Origin: Bacteroidota bacterium
Lineage (GTDB): Bacteria; Bacteroidota; Bacteroidia; NS11-12g; UBA9320
Direction of reading: 5' to 3'
DNA length: 8,121 nucleotides
Assembly (NCBI GenBank): GCA_024638525.1
Contig: JAHEKB010000091.1
Coordinates: 1-8,121 of the forward strand
Shown here: positions 1 to 7,421 of the stretch, one piece after another
Layout: each line of letters opens with the position of its first letter
Position numbering within the stretch: the first letter of the stretch is position 1
Notes under the pieces: generated by a model
What the model was told of the DNA's origin: nothing
Database searches by the model: none
Seen by the model: only the letters and a program-made list of their open reading frames with translations
Position numbers and translations under genes: made by a program

Positions 1-1
1 T

Positions 2-85
2 ACCTATCATGACGGAATTCTAAATCTAAAAATTGTGAAGCTTAATCACAATCTTACCCCTAAAAAAGAGATTAAGATTAAGTAG
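2..85 (+). CDS. C-terminal fragment of an unidentified protein (5' end outside window)
   Basis: An open frame runs from the left edge to a TAG at 83-85 and encodes 27 residues ending KKEIKIK. The fragment alternates polar and hydrophobic residues (GILNLKIVKL), which suits a beta-strand, but it is too short to assign a family. The main support for a real gene is position: the stop is followed 8 bases later by a strong intrinsic terminator in the same direction. The two other forward frames hit stops early (TGA at 10-12 in frame 1). The function is unknown and most of the gene lies to the left of the window. Confidence 0.5.
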   Translation, partial: TYHDGILNLKIVKLNHNLTPKKEIKIK

Positions 86-93
86 TTACTTCG

Positions 94-130
94 ACAACCC
101 CTGCATTATTTTGCGGGGGTTGTTTGTTTA
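94..130 (+). terminator. Intrinsic terminator of the left-edge gene
   Basis: A 12-bp stem pairs ACAACCCCTGCA (94-105) with TGCGGGGGTTGT (112-123), with one G-T pair and a 6-base loop (TTATTT, 106-111). A T-rich tail (TTTGTTTA) follows. The left flank gives no T-run on the minus strand, so it is best read as a forward-strand terminator closing the gene that ends at 85. Confidence 0.88.
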
Positions 131-215
131 AATTAAATAAGCATCAAACTGTATTAAGCGATTACTTGTATCTGAAGTCACAGAGTCTAATTGAGATTGA
201 ATCTGTTAACATCTA

Positions 216-468
216 TTAGAGTTTAACGGCATAAGACATACATGTTGCAAGCCAACATTCTCGCATTTTCTCAATCCGAGCCTTGCTTGTGTTGTCAATT
301 CTTTTCCCAATACATTCATTGAGCTTCAGGTATCTATACCATTTTGTTTCACATTCCTTCACCTGGCTTATTTCTTGAGGCACTCTATTTGTAAGTCGTC
401 TGCGCTTTCTTGGTCAATCCAAACTCAATATTTTCTATATTGGCAAGTGAATGAATACCTAAATCCAT
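216..468 (-). pseudogene. Small ORF of about 83 codons, apparently broken by a +1 frameshift
   Basis: On the minus strand an ATG at 468-466 opens a 27-codon frame (MDLGIHSLANIENIEFGLTK..., ending TTYK) that stops at a TAG at 387-385. An overlapping frame shifted by one base is open from 413 to a TAA at 218-216. From 389 it reads NRVPQEISQVKECETKWYRY and onward, ending CMSYAVKL. That second frame has no ATG near its beginning. Its residue mix (charged helical residues, tryptophans, four cysteines) looks like real protein rather than random translation. Removing one A from the AAA at 390-388 would join the two into about 83 residues. An alternative is a short gene starting at the in-frame GTG of 'RVPQ'. 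I do not recognise the family. That it is a decayed gene is inference; a sequencing error would look the same. Confidence 0.45.
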
Positions 469-536
469 GATTTGGCCTCGTTAATTGTATCGAGCAACGA
501 AAGAGTCGAAGTATATGACCGCTATGCTTCTAAATG

Positions 537-556
537 AAAAAGAAAGAGGCCTTTTT
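537..556 (-). terminator. Weak hairpin with U-rich arm after the T9SS-protein gene
   Basis: Eight bases beyond the stop of the minus-strand gene ending at 565, the minus strand reads AAAAAG, an 8-base loop, then CTTTTT, which can form a 6-bp A/T-rich stem. The U-run is part of the stem and there is no strong GC core, so this is a candidate terminator only. Confidence 0.3.
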
Positions 557-564
557 ATTATTTA

Positions 565-2406
565 TTATTTGATCAATACCACACGCTGTCTACCGAGCAG
601 AATTCCATCGCAAATTGCTTCAACATAGACTACCTGACCTGAGAAATCCTCTAAATTGATCGAAGTAATATTTGATTCTTGGTTGTGCACTTGCAGCAAT
701 TGACCAGTTGTAGAGTAGATATTATAGCTATATAATGAGTATTTGCCATTGGTGACTATTTGAATCTTTCCCGCGCTTGGATTGGGGTGCAGCACAAAAT
801 TCGAGCGATTGACATTCGGTTTTACCACGGTGAACTGTTCTGTCCTTTTACCGCTAAAATCTCGCTGAACAAGTTTGTATTGTTGGGATTGATGAAGCAC
901 TTTATGATCTGTAAATGAGTAGTTATTTATAGAAGTGCTGTTACCAGCTCCTTTCACAAATCCCAGATATTCATTTGGATGCATTCGGTATAGCTCAAAT
1001 CCATCATTGTCGATTTCAGATGCAGTTGTCCATTCCAATTTTACATGATCATCAAAAGCCTCTCCGGAAAAGCTGATCAATGAAACGGGGAGTATGGAAC
1101 AACCTGCACATGTCAGCGCGGTCGCTGTATCAAAGGCTGTACTGCCAACGTAGGCGATAACCTGATTCTCAAATACCGTATTGGACGAAGTCCCAGGAAT
1201 CTCAACTTGATAGATCAACTTAATGGAGTCATTGGCTGGAACTACATACGATCGATATGGGAATGGCGTTGTTGGAATTTTACCAACAAAATACAGGATA
1301 CCAGAATCATTGGTCGCTGGGTAAGCAGAAGAGTTTAGCTCATTCACATCACTGCTTGGATCTATACCGATAAAGGTGTAACCATCAGGCATGCTGTCTT
1401 GTATATAATCTACCATCGCGGGAGCAGATGAACTGTTAAACATGGTAACGGTATAGGTAATCGTATCTCCTGGAGTGCAGATGCCACATGATGCTCTTTT
1501 TCCCAAAATCATGGTGCTTATTGAGGCAGTTGTTGTAGTAAAACTGTCAACTGCTGCACCGGAGCCATAATTACTCAAATACTTGATAACCGAGCCGCTT
1601 TTCATACCGGCATATGGTTTAAAGTATGCGGTCTCGTTATACAATGAGCTGAGCCAATAGTATACAACTTGCACTTGATTGCCTGAACCTGCACCACAAC
1701 CGCTTCCGTTGTCAAATAAGTAGAGTTTGTTCTGGTCACCGGGGCTTAATCCACAGGACGAAAAAGGAGATGTTATCACTTCAGTTCCTATCAGTTCTAG
1801 ACTGTTTACTGGGAACAAAGTGTCTCCACAAGGTTGGAAAAACATGTCTTCACCATTGAAATTCCCAAAATCATAAGTGATGGAATCGGCTATCAGAATC
1901 CCGAGAGCATCTAAACCAACAATGTTTTGGCTGATGATGTCACCTCCCGCTGCTGCGGGTTGTATGTCTTTAGTAGTAATGGTTGGAATGAAGGTTACCG
2001 TATCCGTATCGAATATGCTAAATGTAAAATCACAAGAAGAGTCTTTAGTGCATGGGTATTGTACATAGAAATAGCTTGGACTGGAATCGTTTGGCAAAAT
2101 CCTTGGTATTACAAAGGTTGAATCATCTTCAAAACTTAAAAGTTTGAAACCAGCGGCCGTATTGCTGATGTTGGTCATTTTAACATTGACATTGAACAAT
2201 GTGTCTGAACTACTATTGTTTATTACATTAACCAGAATGTATGCTGCCCGAGGAATTTCTGAGGCGTTACTGCAGTTGCCGTCATCAGCATAGAAGTATG
2301 GACCCGACCCCAACCTTTGAGAAGTATTGCTCACTGTTTGACCAAAGGAGGTCAATGTCAGAGCAAAGAGTACAAGTGAAAAGAAGACTTTTGCTGTGCG
2401 TTGCAT
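565..2406 (-). CDS. Secreted surface protein with DUF11-like domain and T9SS type A sorting domain
   Basis: This 613-residue protein starts with a Sec signal peptide (residues 1 to about 22: basic MQRTAK, hydrophobic FFSLVLFALTL, then SFGQ). The C-terminus (about 536-613) has the hallmarks of a T9SS type A sorting domain: LHPNPSAGKIQI, then YNIYSTTGQLLQ, then a final basic-hydrophobic strand (RQRVVLIK). The protein is therefore probably exported by Sec, moved across the outer membrane by T9SS, and released or anchored as the domain is cleaved. Residues about 300-425 (GDTITYTVTMFNSSS...) resemble DUF11-type repeats of bacterial surface proteins. Residues 439-475 (LPVSLISFSGEA..., LEWTTASEIDNDGFELYR) match the FN3-like linker common just before Bacteroidota sorting domains. 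The first 300 residues are Thr/Ser/Asn-rich with paired cysteines and no recognised catalytic motif, so an adhesin or structural role is more likely than an enzyme. The ATG at 2406 directly precedes the signal peptide. It lies 172 bases downstream of the TPR-barrel gene. Confidence 0.9.
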   Translation of the reverse strand: MQRTAKVFFSLVLFALTLTSFGQTVSNTSQRLGSGPYFYADDGNCSNASEIPRAAYILVNVINNSSSDTLFNVNVKMTNISNTAAGFKLLSFEDDSTFVIPRILPNDSSPSYFYVQYPCTKDSSCDFTFSIFDTDTVTFIPTITTKDIQPAAAGGDIISQNIVGLDALGILIADSITYDFGNFNGEDMFFQPCGDTLFPVNSLELIGTEVITSPFSSCGLSPGDQNKLYLFDNGSGCGAGSGNQVQVVYYWLSSLYNETAYFKPYAGMKSGSVIKYLSNYGSGAAVDSFTTTTASISTMILGKRASCGICTPGDTITYTVTMFNSSSAPAMVDYIQDSMPDGYTFIGIDPSSDVNELNSSAYPATNDSGILYFVGKIPTTPFPYRSYVVPANDSIKLIYQVEIPGTSSNTVFENQVIAYVGSTAFDTATALTCAGCSILPVSLISFSGEAFDDHVKLEWTTASEIDNDGFELYRMHPNEYLGFVKGAGNSTSINNYSFTDHKVLHQSQQYKLVQRDFSGKRTEQFTVVKPNVNRSNFVLHPNPSAGKIQIVTNGKYSLYSYNIYSTTGQLLQVHNQESNITSINLEDFSGQVVYVEAICDGILLGRQRVVLIK

Positions 2407-2578
2407 GATTCAAATGTCGGCGTAGGTGATGAACTTTTATCAACAGTATTGGTGCCGTGAGGTCTTTACTAGATTTGAGTAATAATTTAGCTTTAATTTA
2501 TCTGATTTCATGTCTTTCTCTTGAAGCTCCGAAATTTTATACCGGATAAGTATCAATCAAGATTTAACTTCACATTTT

Positions 2579-4195
2579 TTACCACTTATAATTGACATTA
2601 AAGGTGAACCAGCTGAATTTGTAACCGAGTGCAGTTGAAGACGCAACATTACTTGCTTGGTATCTCAAACTGCAATCAAAACGTTTTAAGTGTGAGCCTA
2701 TTTCTGCTTGATAACGAAAACCTTGTTGCCACTTATTTTTTTCGATTTTTTGAACCCCCAGAGCGGCCTGGGTTTTGAGATAATATTTTGATGTTTCATT
2801 CAGTGGTGTTAAATAGTCAATAAATAACTCGCTATTAATAAAAGTCTCGGGCGCAAAATACAGTGACACATTATTTTTTGTAAAGCTCAAATATGATGCG
2901 TTTAATCCGGCCTTGATTGTGGGTTCAGTCCTGAAAATATGATAAAGTGAGGTAAAGATTAAGTTTCTTTGATTCTTGTCGCTCATGCGGCTAATGTCTC
3001 CCTCGGAATAAAAACCATTGCGATTGTTGATCATCACGTTGGTTTTGTATCCCAACACATTATTTCTTATCCTGCTGCCTAAGAGTGAAACGGTAAAATT
3101 CATTAATTCCGATTTTGCATATACACCGAACATCAAATGATCGTGTGGTGTATATTTAATCTCTTGACTGCCGGTAAGAGCTTGAAAGCGTCTTCCAGAA
3201 TTGACTGCAATCTGTTGGTATTTAAGTTCTGTTGATCCACTGAAACTCAATCCCCATTTTTCTTCCATAAGCATTGAACCTGACATAACATTCACCCAGC
3301 TTTGATCTGATGAACTTATGCGAGTTTGCCCTGCATTTAAGCCAAAGCGATACGTTTTATCCTGTCCTTCCATCCACTGAAAATGTGTTTCAACGCGCTT
3401 ATTAGAAGCTACATCTTTGAAATAATCGCTTGTCAGACCAATGGTTGAAGGGATTGTGGCTTCGCATTTCTTCCTTAGATAAATTATATCAGTTTCTGAT
3501 AAATATCGTTCACTGATCTCAATTATTGCTCTGGCCTTACTCACTTGCTTTTTGGCCAGCAATACTTCAACGTATTCAATGATATAGTGCTTGTTGGGCT
3601 CGGATTGAAATAAGAAATCATAGTATTCCAACCCTTTCGTGTAATTGCCACCTGTCGTATGCAGCCTCGCTTGAAGTACCAATAAAGTTGCATTATCAAG
3701 TTTGGGACGAATTGATGATAAAAATGCTGATGCTCTTGCAGTTTTTCCGTTCCATAATAGGGCGTTGAAGTAATTTACTGTTGCATTCAAATTTGCTGAA
3801 TCACTTTGCCAAGCCCCATGTGCATACTGCAATGCCAAATTTGGTTTATGATTCATAAACAGGGCGTAGGAATAATTAACCAGCGTGGTAGTGCGCAGAT
3901 AATCAAGGGGCAATAGCATGTCGTACACAGCACTTGCTTCTTTAAACTTTTTGTCCTGAAGAAGCACATCACCCTTGAAAAGTAAAATGGGTGCATCAAT
4001 TGGATTGTAGAATAAAATAGAATCCAAATACGCTATTGTACTCTTATAGTCCTGCACCCTGCGACTTTCATTAGCCTTTTGAACGAAGTATTCTCGAACC
4101 TCAGGTTGTAATTTGGTCTCAGGTACTACCTGCGCAGGACTTCTAAGAGTTATGATTAAACTGAAACTAAGTAGTAGAAGTAATTTATAAGACAT
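2579..4195 (-). CDS. TPR protein with C-terminal outer-membrane beta-barrel
   Basis: This 538-residue protein has a signal peptide (1 to about 21: MSYK, poly-Leu core, RSPAQ). Helical tetratricopeptide-like repeats span about 31-246, with recurring motifs such as A..YLDSILFYNP, FKEASAVYDMLLPLD and LALQYAHGAWQ. From about 252 to the end the pattern changes to alternating polar/aromatic strands separated by short turns (for example YRFGLNAGQTRIS, WGLSFSGSTELKYQQ, FDCSLRYQAS). It finishes FTFNVNYKW, and a terminal aromatic residue is the usual signal for outer-membrane insertion. Periplasmic TPR plus barrel is the layout of polysaccharide export porins such as PgaA and BcsC, and of YaiO-like barrels. 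At about 285 residues the barrel here is shorter than PgaA's. No glycosyltransferase or deacetylase lies nearby in the window, so an export role is inference. The next upstream gene is the cupin, 177 bases away, so co-transcription is uncertain. Confidence 0.85.
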   Translation of the reverse strand: MSYKLLLLLSFSLIITLRSPAQVVPETKLQPEVREYFVQKANESRRVQDYKSTIAYLDSILFYNPIDAPILLFKGDVLLQDKKFKEASAVYDMLLPLDYLRTTTLVNYSYALFMNHKPNLALQYAHGAWQSDSANLNATVNYFNALLWNGKTARASAFLSSIRPKLDNATLLVLQARLHTTGGNYTKGLEYYDFLFQSEPNKHYIIEYVEVLLAKKQVSKARAIIEISERYLSETDIIYLRKKCEATIPSTIGLTSDYFKDVASNKRVETHFQWMEGQDKTYRFGLNAGQTRISSSDQSWVNVMSGSMLMEEKWGLSFSGSTELKYQQIAVNSGRRFQALTGSQEIKYTPHDHLMFGVYAKSELMNFTVSLLGSRIRNNVLGYKTNVMINNRNGFYSEGDISRMSDKNQRNLIFTSLYHIFRTEPTIKAGLNASYLSFTKNNVSLYFAPETFINSELFIDYLTPLNETSKYYLKTQAALGVQKIEKNKWQQGFRYQAEIGSHLKRFDCSLRYQASNVASSTALGYKFSWFTFNVNYKW

Positions 4196-4320
4196 TTATA
4201 TAGTTGATCTATGTTTTTCGAATTGTTATCTGGTTTACTATAGTCATTATTCAGGCCAAAACCGCAACGTGCTGATTATTAAAGATTTGTGATATTTACA
4301 GATTGAAATGTTGTCTTAAA

Positions 4321-4346
4321 TCTGAATATGTGTTCAGAATCTGAAC
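4321..4346. repeat. Overlapping inverted repeats between the cupin and TPR-barrel genes
   Basis: A perfect 7-bp inverted repeat, GTTCAGA-A-TCTGAAC (4332-4346), shares its centre with a second one: TCTGAA (4321-4326) pairs with TTCAGA (4333-4338) across a 6-base loop. The same hexamer thus occurs three times in alternating orientation, giving two mutually exclusive hairpins or a near-perfect operator-like palindrome. It lies about 27 bases beyond the cupin stop and about 140 bases upstream of the TPR-barrel start. No T-run follows, so an ordinary terminator is unlikely. Confidence 0.55.
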
Positions 4347-4347
4347 A

Positions 4348-4374
4348 AAAACACCTGCTTTAACCAGTGCTTTT
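4348..4374. terminator. Weak AT-flanked hairpin at the end of the cupin gene
   Basis: AAAACACCTG (4348-4357) can pair imperfectly with CAGTGCTTTT (4365-4374) around a 7-base loop, with one bulged C on each side. A/T runs on both flanks would suit a weak bidirectional terminator. It overlaps the last bases of the cupin stop codon (4375-4373), which is unusual but not unknown. Pairing is poor, so confidence is low. Confidence 0.25.
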
Positions 4375-4867
4375 AGCGACCAAAATCATCTTGAAGACGA
4401 ACAATATCTTCTTCATCCGAGAGCTTTTGTTCCGTATGTTGCCATATCTCAGCAACTATACCGTAGTCATTCAGGCCAATTAAGCGATGGCGCTCACCTT
4501 GCTCAAGTGTTATCAGGTCACCTGCTTTCAGTATCCGACTTTTTGCTTCTGTATCCGTGAAACTTGTGGAGACCTGAACCGGACCTTTAATGCATTTCCA
4601 GATTTCAGCTCTTCGATGATGATATTGCCAACTTAACCTTCTACCCGGTTCAACAAATAGAATTTTTGGGCTTAGTTTGACTATCCCCTCATTCTTCATC
4701 GTATAAGTCGGAAAAAACCGAGAGGCAAATGCAAGAGCCTGGTCCTCGTCTATAACAAAAAAACCACCCCAGGGTCTGCTTAGGTCTTCTGAAGTAATAT
4801 CAAAACCGTCTTTTGATAAACGTTCTCGTTGCGCGTCACAAAGTATTTTTAATTTTGTTGAGTTCAT
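4373..4867 (-). CDS. Stand-alone cupin related to type II mannose-6-phosphate isomerase
   Basis: This 164-residue protein matches the cupin (isomerase) end of bifunctional type II phosphomannose isomerase/GDP-mannose pyrophosphorylases. RPWGGFFVID (31-40) opens it. PGRRLSWQYHHRRAEIW (74-90) corresponds to the family's QYHHHR.EHW motif, with likely metal ligands Q81, H83 and E88. GDLITLEQGERHRL (116-129) supplies H127, and the end EEDIVRLQDDFGR matches the conserved EDDIVR..D.YGR. The nucleotidyltransferase domain of the roughly 350-480-residue fused enzymes is absent, so it cannot make GDP-mannose alone. Short relatives are often labelled mannose-6-phosphate or phosphoheptose isomerase. Its substrate cannot be read from the sequence, and a sugar-phosphate isomerase or epimerase is the likely class. 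There is no signal peptide, so it should be cytoplasmic. It lies 118 bases downstream of the kinase and 177 upstream of the TPR-barrel gene. Confidence 0.85.
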   Translation of the reverse strand: MNSTKLKILCDAQRERLSKDGFDITSEDLSRPWGGFFVIDEDQALAFASRFFPTYTMKNEGIVKLSPKILFVEPGRRLSWQYHHRRAEIWKCIKGPVQVSTSFTDTEAKSRILKAGDLITLEQGERHRLIGLNDYGIVAEIWQHTEQKLSDEEDIVRLQDDFGR

Positions 4868-4934
4868 TACTATTGGATTATTTTTAATTTTATAAGTAGT
4901 TTAAGTAGCCTTATTTTAATGATTTGCTTAGCAT

Positions 4935-4955
4935 GAGTCAAATGCTTTTCGACTC
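4935..4955 (-). other. Small hairpin in the kinase-cupin gap
   Basis: GAGTC (4935-4939) pairs with GACTC (4951-4955), and the inner AAA/TTT can extend the stem with one bulged C. It lies 31 bases beyond the kinase stop. The minus-strand continuation is A-rich rather than T-rich, so it does not look like a standard terminator. It could be a weak attenuator or chance. I saw nothing else in the 118-base gap apart from the AT-rich leader of the cupin gene. Confidence 0.25.
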
Positions 4956-4985
4956 TTGAAATCGGTCACACGAATAAATTAAAGT

Positions 4986-7421
4986 TCATAATGGGATAGC
5001 ATTCGTTGTATTGACACTCAGCAAACTATTGATTGCTGCAAACAAATCATCGCTGTTTATAGGCTTGGTAAGAAAATCATTAGCACCAAGATTCATGACC
5101 AGGTTTCTGGTTTCTTCGGTTGCATCTGCTGTCAATGCAACAATTGGCACGTTCACCTCTTTTATCCCATTAGCACCTGCTCTGATGGCGGCGATAGTTT
5201 CAAAACCGTTCATGATTGGCATATGAAGGTCCATTAATATTAGATCGTAATGTTCTTTTGTAACAAGTTCCAGAGCTTCCTGTCCATGGTTTGCAATAAC
5301 TAGATCCATGTCCTTCCATTTGCCAATCATCATCTGCAACAACATCTGGTTCATTTGATTATCTTCCACATATAAAATCATTTTTTTAGAAGATTTTGAG
5401 TCAGGAAGTTCAAATGATGACTCCTTTTCCAGAGACACAACCTTAGACTGTGCAATGCCAAATTCCAGTTTTAAATTACAAATAACTCCCCGCGAAGCTC
5501 GGTTGTGAATTGAGATTGAACCACCGAGCATTTCTACATACGATTTAACCAGGTATAGTCCAAGTCCAAGACCTCCATGTTCTCGATGGTCTTTAAATGT
5601 TTTTTTAGTAAAGGAATCAAAAATAGTGGGCAATTTTTGCTCAGCTATCCCCGAGCCGGTATCCTGAATATCGATCTCAAATTCTATTTTATCCCGATGT
5701 TGCCTAGCATTTACAATGAAATCAACCTGTCCATTCTCAGTAAATTTAACTGCATTGTCTAGCAGACCATGCAAGATCATTTTCAATTTCCCTTCATCAA
5801 CATTAATAAATGGAGGAAGCTCATCCGGTATTTGATAATTAAATTCCAATCCTTTATTTCTACACTGGTCTTGGAATTTAAATGCTATACTCTCAATTAA
5901 TGTCTGTATACTGCATTTACTTAGCTCCACGTGTTGCTCTTCATTTTCGAGTTCTGTATAGCTAATTACATTATTGATCAAACCAAGTAATGACATGGAA
6001 GAATCCAGCACCATATCCAGTGATTGATTTGTCTTATCATTTTCCGTATTTGCCTTGATCATAGAAGTTCCTCCAATGATTGCATTTAATGGCGTTCTAA
6101 GTTCGTGACTTAAATTAGATAAGAATGACGATTTCAATTCATTTGCATCGACTTCCCTCTGCTTAGCTAGCTTGTAATTTTGCTCATTTTGTATTCTTAG
6201 CTCCTTAAGTTTACGAATCATGCTAATGCTAAGAAACAATACCTCAACCGTCGTGCCTATTTTAGGTCCGATTTCAGTGAGTGGTGAATATGGTATGATG
6301 CCTAAATTGTTCAAAATATAGACCACAAAACCCAAGGACAGAAAAAGTATACTTAGTTTAAAATATATATCAACTTTTCTTTGCTTAGAACTCAGTACTG
6401 TGAATGCAGAAATTATGAGCCCTAAAATCAACAATCCTATGATGTTAATTGCAGTGTATGCCATTCCTTTAACTTCCGGAATTAAAATAAGGGCTGCTAT
6501 ACAAATGAATAGTAATACGTATATGAGATTAAATGCTTTTCTAAGCCTTCTCGCATGCACTCTCAGGTTCAGGTAAGAATCCACAAACCAGATGAGGGAT
6601 AAAGCAGTGAGATATGAAAATAAAAGCACGGCATATTCGTTTAGCCAATCTAAACTAGAGGGGATGAATTGATGAAATAGGCCCTCTATCGAAAATTGCA
6701 TCAAGGCAGATGATATGATATAGAAGCTGAAACTAAGAAGACCCTGTCTTTTCATATCAAATGAAAGAAAGAATGACACTAAGAATGTCAATACTAGCAA
6801 TCCATAAAAGAGTCCGTTAATCATATTCTCTTTTGCTCTATGTTGAACAAAAGAGTAAGAATCAAATCTAGTTACACTCAACTGCAAGACATCTCCATCG
6901 CTTTGAATGTCGAAATACGCCTGCGCCTTTTCATGTGGTGCGAGCTTAATTTGAAAGAAATTGTTGTGGTCCGGAACACTTTTGACTGAAAACGGGGCTA
7001 AATCTCCGTTGATTTGTATTTCGCTAGTCCCATTTTCATGTACCAAGTGCATAGTCACAACATCTGTAGTTGGATTGGCAACTTCAAGATAAAAGAGATC
7101 AGATTCATCTTGTAAATTTTCAAGTGGCATTCTGACCCAATATTTTCCTTTGGTCAAACCACTGGTCCTATGAAATTTTCCCAAGGGTTGAAAACTCAAT
7201 TCAGACTCCTTCTGAAGTAGTTCTTCAAACCTTATGTGCTTGCTGCCGCTAGAAAAGATACTAGCTTCCCTGGCAAGACCATCATATTTATCAAAACTGC
7301 CGAATGCAAAACTGGGAGCAAACAAGCCAAAAAATAAAAGGCTTAGATTGAGATAAAGGGTGGTATAATTAGGTAATAATTCTGTGATTGATTTTAACCG
7401 CGTGCTCCTGCAGTCCTGCAC
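4986..7421 (-). CDS. 7TMR-DISM hybrid histidine kinase with C-terminal receiver domain
   Basis: This is a membrane sensor kinase. With the chosen GTG start (7421-7419) it has 811 residues. A signal-peptide-like stretch (about 22-41: LYLNLSLLFFGLFAPSFAFG) comes first. A periplasmic 7TMR-DISMED2-type ligand domain follows (about 42-190, with GKYWVRMPLEN and LFYLEVANPTTDVV). Seven hydrophobic helices span about 200-403, then a short coiled linker. The HisKA domain has SHELRTPLN with phospho-acceptor H439. The ATPase domain has an N-box with D555/N556, DTGSG from D587 and a GGLGLGL lid at about 616-622. The receiver domain (about 680-805) has acidic residues E686/D687, phospho-acceptor D731 (LMDLHMP), T764 and K786. 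All key residues are intact. No HPt or DNA-binding domain is fused, so the signal must pass to a partner not seen here. The frame stays open upstream to an ATG at 7913, but that would bury the signal peptide about 190 residues in and overlap the opposite STAS gene. There is no in-frame ATG between codons 42 and 262 of the long frame. Another possible start is the GTG at 7460 (824 residues). Confidence 0.9.
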   Translation of the reverse strand: MQDCRSTRLKSITELLPNYTTLYLNLSLLFFGLFAPSFAFGSFDKYDGLAREASIFSSGSKHIRFEELLQKESELSFQPLGKFHRTSGLTKGKYWVRMPLENLQDESDLFYLEVANPTTDVVTMHLVHENGTSEIQINGDLAPFSVKSVPDHNNFFQIKLAPHEKAQAYFDIQSDGDVLQLSVTRFDSYSFVQHRAKENMINGLFYGLLVLTFLVSFFLSFDMKRQGLLSFSFYIISSALMQFSIEGLFHQFIPSSLDWLNEYAVLLFSYLTALSLIWFVDSYLNLRVHARRLRKAFNLIYVLLFICIAALILIPEVKGMAYTAINIIGLLILGLIISAFTVLSSKQRKVDIYFKLSILFLSLGFVVYILNNLGIIPYSPLTEIGPKIGTTVEVLFLSISMIRKLKELRIQNEQNYKLAKQREVDANELKSSFLSNLSHELRTPLNAIIGGTSMIKANTENDKTNQSLDMVLDSSMSLLGLINNVISYTELENEEQHVELSKCSIQTLIESIAFKFQDQCRNKGLEFNYQIPDELPPFINVDEGKLKMILHGLLDNAVKFTENGQVDFIVNARQHRDKIEFEIDIQDTGSGIAEQKLPTIFDSFTKKTFKDHREHGGLGLGLYLVKSYVEMLGGSISIHNRASRGVICNLKLEFGIAQSKVVSLEKESSFELPDSKSSKKMILYVEDNQMNQMLLQMMIGKWKDMDLVIANHGQEALELVTKEHYDLILMDLHMPIMNGFETIAAIRAGANGIKEVNVPIVALTADATEETRNLVMNLGANDFLTKPINSDDLFAAINSLLSVNTTNAIPL

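Larger units (their letters stand above)
124..564. other. 441-base stretch without an intact gene
   Basis: This is the longest stretch without an intact gene in the window, between the forward terminator and the end of the T9SS-protein gene. It holds the broken minus-strand small ORF (216-468) and a weak hairpin (537-556). In the remaining parts, 124-215 and 469-536, I see no ORF with a plausible start, no tRNA-like cloverleaf, no tandem repeat and no good promoter. Confidence 0.6.

Noticed and set aside
180..225. CTAAT (188-192) and ATTAG (215-219) inverted repeat in the left intergenic region
   Set aside because: The arms are only five A/T-rich bases with a long loop, as expected by chance.
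1877..2121. Two overlapping forward ORFs of 63-64 codons inside the T9SS-protein gene
   Set aside because: They are antisense shadows of a well-supported 613-residue coding sequence, with no family signal or promoter.
2407..2450. Minus-strand GACATTTG with an upstream TTG as a promoter for the T9SS-protein gene
   Set aside because: The box lies only about 4 bases before the ATG, the spacing to TTG is long (22), and the first base deviates from TAnnTTTG. It would need leaderless translation.
5011..5762. Forward ORFs of 71 and 61 codons opposite the kinase receiver and ATPase domains
   Set aside because: They lie antisense to conserved catalytic motifs of the kinase, so the open frames are incidental.
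565..7421. One operon of kinase, cupin, TPR-barrel and T9SS cargo
   Set aside because: Gaps of 118-177 bases and intervening hairpins argue against a tight operon. Co-direction alone is not enough.
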